Source of the DNA: Planctomycetota bacterium
GTDB lineage: Bacteria; Planctomycetota; SBBH01; JACQRN01
Assembly: GCA_016206515.1 (NCBI GenBank)
Contig: JACQRN010000187.1
Location: 1 to 11,214, forward strand
Length of the DNA stretch: 11,214 nt
Direction of reading: 5' to 3'
Every line of letters starts with the position of its first letter. Positions within the stretch are counted from its first letter, which is position 1. Positions 6,366 to 11,214 of the stretch are shown here, one piece after another. The notes under the pieces are model-generated. The model was not told where the DNA came from and did not search any database. It saw only the letters and a list, made by a program, of their open reading frames with translations. Both the position numbers and the translations under genes were made by a program.

Positions 6366-7543
6366 CGGGCGTCCGGCCGGACCGCTCGTCGGACGCGGCG
6401 GAAGGCGTCGAGAATCGCGGTGAGCTGCGCCCCGGTCCAGGTGGCGCGCGCGCCGATCCGCAGCCGCGACGTTCCCTCCGGCACGGTCGGGGGACGGATC
6501 GCCACGACATACATCCCTTCCTCCCGGAGGCGGACGGCACGATCCAACGCGACGTCCGCCCCGCCGAACCGGACGTCGACGATCGCGCCGGCGCCGTCCG
6601 GGACCTCGTACCCCGCGTCACGCAGCCCCGCGCGGATCCGCGCGGCCGCGTCGAGGGCGGCGCGGCGCCGCCCGGCGTCGTCCCGCGCGATCGCCAGGCC
6701 CGCGCGCGCCGCGGCGACGGCCGGGGGCGGGAGCGCGGTGCTGTAGACGAACGTCCGCGCCTCGTTCACAAGAAGCTCGCGCAGCGACTTCGGCCCCGCG
6801 ACGCAGGCGCCGAACGCCCCCAGCGCCTTCCCAAACGTTCCGAGGATCGCATCCGCCCCACCCCGCACGCCGCAGGCACAGAGCCCGCCCGCCCCGTCGG
6901 GCCCGATCACCCCCAGGGCATGTGCCTCATCGACGTATAGGCCGGCGGACGCCTCCCGGCGCAGGGCCGAGAGCCGGCCCAGCGGCGCGAGATCCCCGTC
7001 CATGCTGTACACGGATTCCGTAACGATCCAGGCGCGGCCCCCTGCCGCCCCGCGGCAGGCTGCAGCCGCCGCGTCCGCGTCCGCGTGCGGATAGAGGGCA
7101 CGGCGCGCCTTCGACAGCCGGATCCCGTCGATGAGCGACGCGTGGTTCATCCCGTCGCTGACGAGGAGATCCCCCTCCCCCGCGAGCACCGGGATCGTCC
7201 CGAGGTTGGCGAGCATCCCGCTCGAAAAACAGAGAGCCGCCTCGGCGCCGACCCAGGCGGCGAATTCCACCTCGAGCGCCTCGTGCTCGGAGGTGGTCCC
7301 GGCGACCAGACGGCTGGATGCGACGCTCGCGCCGTGCCGGCGCGCGGCGACGGCGGCCGCCTCGCCGAGTCGCGGGTCGGCCGCAAGGCCGAGGTAGTCG
7401 TTGGACGAGAGGTTCAGGCAGGACCTCCCTTCAACGAGCACCCGCCCGTCCCCCTCCGGATCGACCCTGCGCAGGAAGCGCAAGAGAGACCGCTCCTCGC
7501 GTACGCGCAGGCGCTCCCGCCAGTCGTCACCGGGGGGGCGCAC
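6359..7543 (-). CDS. bioF: 8-amino-7-oxononanoate synthase
   Basis: A 394-residue PLP-dependent alpha-oxoamine synthase that condenses a pimeloyl thioester with alanine in the first step of biotin ring assembly. The visible fold-type I residues are N133-H134 (GMNHASLIDG), the cofactor aspartate and histidine in D205-E-A-H208, and the Schiff-base lysine K239 in GTFGKALGAFGA. LNLSSNDYLGLA (43-54) and FVYSTALPPPAVAAA (265-279) favour BioF over the related 2-amino-3-ketobutyrate ligase. The GTG at 7543 follows the upstream flavin oxidase stop with no gap. GGAGG (7553-7549) five bases upstream lies inside that gene, so the two form one transcript. Its end lies in the shared palindrome at 6342-6365. 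No other bio genes are in view. Confidence 0.9.
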   Translation of the reverse strand: MRPPGDDWRERLRVREERSLLRFLRRVDPEGDGRVLVEGRSCLNLSSNDYLGLAADPRLGEAAAVAARRHGASVASSRLVAGTTSEHEALEVEFAAWVGAEAALCFSSGMLANLGTIPVLAGEGDLLVSDGMNHASLIDGIRLSKARRALYPHADADAAAAACRGAAGGRAWIVTESVYSMDGDLAPLGRLSALRREASAGLYVDEAHALGVIGPDGAGGLCACGVRGGADAILGTFGKALGAFGACVAGPKSLRELLVNEARTFVYSTALPPPAVAAARAGLAIARDDAGRRRAALDAAARIRAGLRDAGYEVPDGAGAIVDVRFGGADVALDRAVRLREEGMYVVAIRPPTVPEGTSRLRIGARATWTGAQLTAILDAFRRVRRAVRPDARA

Positions 7544-8614
7544 CTATGCCTCCACCCGCCGCGGAGCGAGAACTGGCGGCAGGGCGTCCCGCCGGCCGAG
7601 GATGGCGTCCGCGACCGCTAGGCCGCACCCGACGCCGAAGGTGAGGGACCGGCTCATGAACCCGGCGGCGATCCAGACGCGCGCGTTCCCCGACTCCGGC
7701 CCCGCCAGGGGGAGGCCGTCCCGCGGCCAGGCGAACGCTGCGGCCCGGCGCGAGCGCGCCGAGGGGGGGCGCAGAGGCCCCAGCCATTCCGAGGCGGAGG
7801 CGATCGCGTGCCGCTCGAACGCCTCCGCGTACGCCGGGGCCTCCACGACATCCTCCCCGCGCGTCTGTGGGTTCCAGGCGAGCAGGGTGGTCCGGTCCGG
7901 TAGGAACCGGTACTCCTCGTGCCCCCAGCGCCGCACGGCCCCCAGGGGCTGGACGCGTCCGAGGCCGGGCGGTGCGTCGCACGCCTGGCCCCGGCAGGGG
8001 TAGAGGTGGGCGGAGGCGGCTCCGGAAAGCGGCCGCGCTCCCAGCCCTGCGGCAAGGAGGACGGTCTCAGATTCCAGGATCCCGCCGTCCGCACCGGCGA
8101 CCCGGCAACCGTCCGGGGTGGCGTCGATACGGCGGACCTCGACCCCACCCCGCAGGACGGCTCCCGCGGCGCGGGCCGCCCCCGCGAGCGCATCCAGGGT
8201 GTCCGCCGGCTCGACCCATCCGGATGGGACCGACATCGTCCCGGCAGGCCATCGGCTCCCCGCCGGCGAGGCGCCGTACGGGTGCAGGGCGGCGGGAAGT
8301 TCGTCCCGCTCCACGGTGTTGTACGGCACCAGGAGGATGGTCCCCTCGACGGCGCGGCCGCAGGCGAGCAGGTGGCTGCGACCGCGCTCCGCGACCGTCT
8401 CGATGGACGCGGCCCTCTCCTCCCCCAGCGAGGCGCGCAGGCGCGAAGGCCCGTCCGGCGTCCCGGGAAGGAGAAGCCCACCCTCCGGCGCCCGGCGGTT
8501 CCTCTCCGCCTCGTCGCGGTCGAGGACGAGGACCCGCGCGCCTCCGCGGCCCAGTTGCGCGGCCGCGGCAAGTCCGCAGCCCCCCCCTCCGACCACGATG
8601 ACGTCCGTCCGCAT
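7544..8614 (-). CDS. FAD-dependent oxidoreductase of the DAO (D-amino acid oxidase/ThiO) family
   Basis: A 356-residue flavoprotein. The N-terminal dinucleotide fold is DVIVVGGGGCGLAAAAQLG (4-22) with GxGxxG at 9-14 and the ribose-binding acidic residue in VLVLDRDE (28-35). The C-terminus has VWIAAGFMSRSLTFGVGCG, matching the second FAD-contacting segment of the DAO family, followed by an A/D-rich helix. Family members oxidise amines or amino acids to imines; the substrate here is unknown. Glycine oxidase (ThiO) is possible, but the only neighbour in the operon is bioF. The ATG at 8614 has AGGAG (8626-8622) seven bases upstream and TACGCT (8634-8629) as a weak -10. The stop is immediately followed by the bioF start. 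Confidence 0.8.
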   Translation of the reverse strand: MRTDVIVVGGGGCGLAAAAQLGRGGARVLVLDRDEAERNRRAPEGGLLLPGTPDGPSRLRASLGEERAASIETVAERGRSHLLACGRAVEGTILLVPYNTVERDELPAALHPYGASPAGSRWPAGTMSVPSGWVEPADTLDALAGAARAAGAVLRGGVEVRRIDATPDGCRVAGADGGILESETVLLAAGLGARPLSGAASAHLYPCRGQACDAPPGLGRVQPLGAVRRWGHEEYRFLPDRTTLLAWNPQTRGEDVVEAPAYAEAFERHAIASASEWLGPLRPPSARSRRAAAFAWPRDGLPLAGPESGNARVWIAAGFMSRSLTFGVGCGLAVADAILGRRDALPPVLAPRRVEA

Positions 8615-8645
8615 GGCTCCGCTCCTACAGCGTAACGGACGCCCG

Positions 8646-8674
8646 TTGTCAGGCGCGTCCCCGTCCCGTAGAGT
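8646..8674 (+). promoter_or_regulatory. Sigma-70-type promoter of folB, leaderless
   Basis: TTGTCA (8646-8651) and TAGAGT (8669-8674) are separated by exactly 17 bases, the best promoter match in the window. The folB GTG follows nine bases after the -10 box with no Shine-Dalgarno site between. Transcription starting at the usual distance would begin at or within a few bases of the start codon. It lies in the 69-base gap divergent to the flavin oxidase. Confidence 0.7.
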
Positions 8675-8683
8675 CCGCGCGCC

Positions 8684-9094
8684 GTGGCGGACGACCGCGT
8701 CCTACTGGAGGGGTTGGAGATCGAATCGATCATCGGAACCGACCCGCGCGAGAGAGAGGCGCCCCAGCCGATCCTCGCGGACGTGACGCTCTGGACGGAC
8801 GTGGCCCGCCCTGGTGCCTCCGACCGGATCGCGGACGCGCTCAACTACCGCGCCCTGGCCGAGGGGCTGCGCAGCGAGGCGATGGCCGTCTCCCCCCTCC
8901 TCCTCGAACGTCTCGCGTTGCATCTCGGGAAGTGGATCCTCGAGCGCTTCCCCGCCGACCGCGTCATGTTGACCCTGCGCAAGCCGCGAGCGCTGCCGTA
9001 CGCCCAGGCGGCGGGCGTATCCATCACCCTGTCACGGCGTCAGGAACCGGCTACGGCTTCCACTCCGGCTCCGGTGTCCCCGCGCGCGCGTTGA
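8684..9094 (+). CDS. folB: Dihydroneopterin aldolase
   Basis: A 136-residue tetrahydrobiopterin-fold enzyme converting 7,8-dihydroneopterin to 6-hydroxymethyl-7,8-dihydropterin and glycolaldehyde in folate synthesis. Marks are LLEGLEIESIIGTD (7-20), E23-R24 with Q28 (the ER...Q pattern after the first strand), LNYRALAEGLRSEA (53-66), LLERLALHLGKWILERFP (73-90), and the catalytic-type lysine K100 in LRKPRALPYAQAAGV. The core ends near residue 117. The last 19 residues are a Pro/Ala/Arg tail beyond the usual family length, and the overlap with pduO covers its last 14 codons and the stop. The GTG start is supported by the promoter nine bases upstream rather than by a ribosome site. No folE, folK or folP lies next to it. 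Confidence 0.92.
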   Translation: MADDRVLLEGLEIESIIGTDPREREAPQPILADVTLWTDVARPGASDRIADALNYRALAEGLRSEAMAVSPLLLERLALHLGKWILERFPADRVMLTLRKPRALPYAQAAGVSITLSRRQEPATASTPAPVSPRAR

Positions 9095-9590
9095 CGTCGC
9101 GGGCCCACGCGAAGAGCCAGTCCGAGAGGCGGTTGAGGTACAGGACGATCCCGGGGTCGACCGTCTCCCGCGAGGAGAGCGCCACGACCCCCCGCTCGGC
9201 ACGGCGGCAGATGGTGCGGGCGAGGTGCAGGGCGGCGCCCGCGGCGCATCCGCCGGGGAGGATGAACCGCCGCAGCGGGCCTGCGCGGTCCCATGCCTCG
9301 TCGATCCATGACTCCATGCGCTTTACGGTCTCTGGGCCGGGGAGGGGGACGCCGGCCTTCGCCGGGTCCGGGGACGCCAGGTGCGTGCCGATCTGGAACA
9401 GTTCCTCCTGGACGATCCGGAGGCGTGCAAGGTCGGAGGCATCCTTCATCGATGTCGCCGCGACGCCGAGGGAGGCGTTCAATTCATCGACGTCGCCGTA
9501 CGCCGCGATCCGGGGATCGGCCTTCGAGCGGCGCGCGCCGCCGATCAGCCCGGTTTTCCCCTCGTCTCCGGTCCGCGTGTAGATCCTCAC
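9051..9590 (-). CDS. pduO: ATP:cob(I)alamin adenosyltransferase, PduO type
   Basis: A 179-residue trimeric enzyme that transfers the adenosyl group of ATP to cob(I)alamin to make coenzyme B12. The ATP-binding N-terminus TRTGDEGKTGL (5-15), YGDVDELNASLG (31-42), RTICRRAER (125-133) and YLNRLSDWLFAWARD (151-165) are all present and intact. The GTG at 9590 is chosen because MRIYTRTGD is where the family begins; the long open frame further upstream is an antisense shadow. There is no ribosome site, but a promoter sits six bases before the start. It overlaps the folB tail by 44 bases, tail to tail. No propanediol or ethanolamine genes and no B12 riboswitch are nearby, so it probably serves general cobalamin supply, for example a mutase outside the window. 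Confidence 0.94.
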   Translation of the reverse strand: MRIYTRTGDEGKTGLIGGARRSKADPRIAAYGDVDELNASLGVAATSMKDASDLARLRIVQEELFQIGTHLASPDPAKAGVPLPGPETVKRMESWIDEAWDRAGPLRRFILPGGCAAGAALHLARTICRRAERGVVALSSRETVDPGIVLYLNRLSDWLFAWARDVNARAGTPEPEWKP

Positions 9591-9596
9591 GGGGCG

Positions 9597-9625
9597 AGAG
9601 TACCCCGGATCGGCTTTTTTTACAA
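9597..9625 (-). promoter_or_regulatory. Sigma-70-type promoter of pduO, leaderless
   Basis: On the minus strand TTGTAA (9625-9620) and TACTCT (9602-9597) are exactly 17 bases apart. The pduO GTG follows six bases after the -10 box with no Shine-Dalgarno site. The -35 box overlaps the A/T inverted repeat at 9614-9630. Confidence 0.62.
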
Positions 9626-9630
9626 AAAAG
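9614..9630. repeat. A/T-rich inverted repeat in the divergent promoter region
   Basis: CTTTTTT (9614-9620) and AAAAAAG (9624-9630) are perfectly complementary around TAC. This is the only long A/T run in a very GC-rich window. It lies between the pduO and hydrolase starts and overlaps the pduO -35 box. An operator, an UP-like element for the hydrolase, or DNA-bending sequence are all possible. Confidence 0.55.
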
Positions 9631-9658
9631 TGCGTCGCGCGCGAGCGCGGACGACGTC

Positions 9659-9664
9659 TATAGT
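9659..9664 (+). promoter_or_regulatory. Candidate -10 box of the hydrolase gene
   Basis: TATAGT lies ten bases before the ATG at 9675 and differs from consensus at one base. No -35 is recognisable at 16-18 bases upstream (all C/G). AGGAG (9668-9672) is only two bases from the ATG, too close for normal ribosome binding. Transcription starting at the usual distance would remove most of it. Confidence 0.5.
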
Positions 9665-9674
9665 CCCAGGAGCC

Positions 9675-11150
9675 ATGCGGGAGACTGCCCGGGAACGTCA
9701 TCCCCGGCCCCGGGGGCATCTCGTCGTGCCCTTCCTGTTCGCGGTTGTCGCGTGTGTCCCGGCCGCGGCCGATCCGGCGGGCGCGGATCCGCGCGTCCGG
9801 GCCGGGAACCGGTTCGTTGTGGATTACCCCGGCCTCCCCTCCACCCTCGCCCGACAACCGTCCGCGATGCACGTCTCCATCCCGACGAACTACGATCCGA
9901 ACCGCCAGCATCCCCTCCTCCTCTGGCTGAACACCGGCGAGGGACAGCCGGGGCTGGGGGACGCGCGGGGCATCACGGGCGGTACGGACTTTGTCTGCGT
10001 CTCCCTGCCTCTGTATCGGACGCCGGAGGGGATGGCGAAGCCGGGGATCTCCGGGATCCTCCTCGAGGAGACGGACCTGCCTCTGATCTGGACGCAATAC
10101 CGGATCATGCTCGGCGATCTGGAGAGGATGATTCCCAACCTGCATCCCACGATGCGGGTCGTGGGGGGAGGTTCCAACGGCGCCCACGCCGCCGGGGGTC
10201 TGATCAGCGGGACGGAGGGCGAATTCTGCCGCCGCTTCCATCATGCCCTCTTCTGGGAGGGCGGCTATCTGCTGTCCGATGCGCGACCGATGGCAGGCGG
10301 CTGCATGATGTTCTGCTGGGGCGCCAACAGCCAGAAGGCCCGGATGTCCGTCCAAGCGAAGCAGGCGGCGGACGCAGGTGTGGACGTCGAGACGATCGAG
10401 ATGCCCGGCGTCGGGCATGATTTCCCCCTCGAGTACCACGCGCGGTTCCGGGACTGGCTGGACAGGAAGATCCTGTACGCCGGGCTTCCGGAGGCGCTCC
10501 AGGCCCTGCGCCAGGCGATGGGCGCGCGGCGTTGGGGGGACGCCCTGCGCGCGGTCCGGGATGTGCGCGGCAAGGCGCACGTGGGACGACCGGAGCGCAC
10601 CGAGGCGGAGGAGGCGTTCGGCACGCTGTGCAACGAGGGGGCGCGCGCCCTCGATACGTTGAAGACCGGAACGCCCGGCCCCTCCGAATGGTGCCGGTTT
10701 GTCCAGATGTGGGATTCCTGCCCGTGCGCGGACGAGGCCCGGCAGATCGCCAATCCGTTCGCTGAGCAGGAGTTGGAGAAGATCCTCGCGCTGGCGGGCC
10801 GTCCCCGCGAGACCGGGTTGCGCCGCTACCTGGAGACCTGGATCGGGTTCGCGGCGTGCGGCCGTGCGCGGGAGGCGTTCGACGCCGACGCGGCCGTGGC
10901 GTACGAGGCGCTCACGCCGAGGGCCCCTTCCGGCTCGCGCCCGCGGGCCCTGAGGCAGTTCATCGAGGGGTGGAACGGCTCGGCCGCGGTCGAGCGGGCA
11001 CGGGAGGAGTTGGAAGCGATCGCTCGCGCGGAGTTGGACGAGATCCTCGCGATCACAAACCCCGCCCGGCAGAGGCACCGTCTCGAGGCGTTCGCCCGCG
11101 CGTTCGATGGGACCGATGCGGCGCGCGAAGCGTTCGAGCGCATGAAGTAA
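9675..11150 (+). CDS. Exported alpha/beta-hydrolase-like protein with C-terminal 44-residue repeats
   Basis: A 491-residue protein with a basic N-terminus, hydrophobic core LVVPFLFAVVAC (16-27) and VPAAADPAG. It could be cleaved near AAA-D (32/33), or be a lipoprotein at C27 (VVAC is a loose lipobox). Residues 60-265 look like an esterase or PHB-depolymerase-type fold: MHVSIPTNYDPNRQHPLLLW, the nucleophile elbow GGGSNGAH (164-171) with S167, and a candidate histidine H248 in MPGVGHDF. No clear catalytic acid is seen where the strand-7 aspartate is expected (CWGANSQK, 214-221), so activity is uncertain. Residues 339-491 hold three and a half helical repeats of 43-44 residues. The ATG at 9675 is preferred; upstream codons of the same frame lie antisense to pduO. 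The substrate is unknown. Confidence 0.75.
   Translation: MRETARERHPRPRGHLVVPFLFAVVACVPAAADPAGADPRVRAGNRFVVDYPGLPSTLARQPSAMHVSIPTNYDPNRQHPLLLWLNTGEGQPGLGDARGITGGTDFVCVSLPLYRTPEGMAKPGISGILLEETDLPLIWTQYRIMLGDLERMIPNLHPTMRVVGGGSNGAHAAGGLISGTEGEFCRRFHHALFWEGGYLLSDARPMAGGCMMFCWGANSQKARMSVQAKQAADAGVDVETIEMPGVGHDFPLEYHARFRDWLDRKILYAGLPEALQALRQAMGARRWGDALRAVRDVRGKAHVGRPERTEAEEAFGTLCNEGARALDTLKTGTPGPSEWCRFVQMWDSCPCADEARQIANPFAEQELEKILALAGRPRETGLRRYLETWIGFAACGRAREAFDADAAVAYEALTPRAPSGSRPRALRQFIEGWNGSAAVERAREELEAIARAELDEILAITNPARQRHRLEAFARAFDGTDAAREAFERMK
10689..11147 (+). repeat. Tandem 44-residue protein repeats (coding)
   Basis: Four units are seen in the hydrolase C-terminus, starting at residues 339, 382, 426 and 470; the last is half length. 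Each begins with a hydrophobic/basic helix carrying an aromatic, then W or F four residues later, usually G two residues after that, and a following ARE or EAR segment. Examples are LRRYLETWIG (382), LRQFIEGWNG (426) and LEAFARAFDG (470). The repeats are visible in protein and have diverged at DNA level. Confidence 0.7.
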
Positions 11151-11191
11151 GCGGCCCCTCCAAAGTCTCTGCAGTATGAAAGGGCCGCTTA
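11148..11191 (+). terminator. Hairpin starting in the hydrolase stop codon
   Basis: TAAGCGGCCC (11148-11157) and GGGCCGCTTA (11182-11191) are perfectly complementary around a 24-base loop. The first arm begins with the TAA stop codon. No T-run follows, so a factor-independent terminator is not assured. It may instead be a 3'-end stabilising hairpin, or part of the adjoining repeat. Confidence 0.5.
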
Positions 11192-11214
11192 TCCTGAGCG
11201 AAGCGAAGGATCCC
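11189..11214. repeat. Dispersed intergenic repeat copy, cut by window edge
   Basis: The stretch reads TTATCCTGAGCGAAGCGAAG followed by GATCCC. It has the same layout as the half-unit at 3232-3273: a TCC-Y-GAG start, a short spacer and a GGATC end. ATCCT and AGGAT form a short inverted repeat. This form (TCATCCTGAG-CGAAGCGA-AGGATC) is a familiar intergenic repeat in many bacterial genomes. Its right end is beyond the window. Confidence 0.65.

Noticed and set aside
7065..7090. Short GCGTCC tandem repeat as a possible microsatellite
   Set aside because: It encodes an Ala/Asp-rich loop within bioF and is only two to three units long, as expected by chance in GC-rich coding sequence.
9609..9630. 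Intrinsic terminator at the T-run
   Set aside because: No gene ends here on either strand and there is no GC stem before the T-run; it lies between two divergent starts.
9381..9674. Extension of the hydrolase frame to 9381
   Set aside because: Those codons are antisense to pduO. A signal-peptide-like start and -10 box occur at 9675 and just before it.
9591..9674. Cobalamin riboswitch in front of pduO
   Set aside because: The gap is only 84 bases and the promoter sits six bases from the start codon, leaving no room for a leader RNA.
9591..11078. Long N-terminal extension of the pduO frame, antisense to the hydrolase
   Set aside because: Family homology begins at the GTG at 9590, with a promoter just before it. 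The extension is Arg/Gly/Pro-rich and crosses the divergent promoter region.

Overview
This is a GC-rich bacterial chromosomal window. It holds ten protein-coding genes, one of them cut by the left edge, packed with short gaps. The gene content is housekeeping: branched-chain 2-oxoacid dehydrogenase, lipoate synthesis, biotin synthesis, folate synthesis and cobalamin adenosylation. There are no tRNA, rRNA, CRISPR, phage or transposase genes. The source looks like an uncultured high-GC, probably Gram-negative-type bacterium. Acidobacteria, Gemmatimonadota and Eisenbacteria-like lineages would all fit, but nothing here fixes the phylum. Two clues are the frequent absence of Shine-Dalgarno sites in front of first genes and dispersed palindromic repeats of the TCATCC-YGAG...GGATCT kind.

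Region 1 (1-5383) is a minus-strand dehydrogenase locus, in reading order lipA, E1-alpha, E1-beta, and then E2 at the left edge. A large plus-strand GT-C type membrane glycosyltransferase gene (151-2244) sits between E1-beta and E2 and so splits the locus. LipA makes the lipoyl cofactor that the E2 lipoyl domain carries, so the locus couples cofactor synthesis to the complex that uses it. E1-alpha and E1-beta decarboxylate branched-chain 2-oxoacids with thiamine diphosphate. A nested palindromic repeat (3232-3348) lies between E1-alpha and E1-beta.

Region 2 (5384-8614) has a plus-strand four-helix membrane protein with two CxxC pairs. It converges on a minus-strand two-gene operon of a DAO-family flavin oxidase followed by bioF. 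A perfect 11-bp inverted repeat lies between the convergent genes and contains both stop codons.

Region 3 (8615-11214) has folB (plus) and a PduO-type cobalamin adenosyltransferase (minus) overlapping tail to tail. After these comes a divergent secreted alpha/beta-hydrolase-like protein with a C-terminal array of 44-residue repeats. The window ends in a hairpin and a second dispersed-repeat copy.

Intergenic stretches are all short: 116-150, 3216-3354, 5384-5442, 6349-6358, 8615-8683, 9591-9674 and 11151-11214. None exceeds 300 bases. The main cross-window pattern is that five first-of-transcript genes (lipA, the CxxC membrane protein, folB, pduO and the hydrolase) have a TAnnnT -10-like hexamer only 6-10 nt before the start codon. 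Four of them lack any Shine-Dalgarno site, and the hydrolase has only one placed too close to be usable. This predicts leaderless mRNAs. The operon-internal genes instead have strong GGAGG-type sites.
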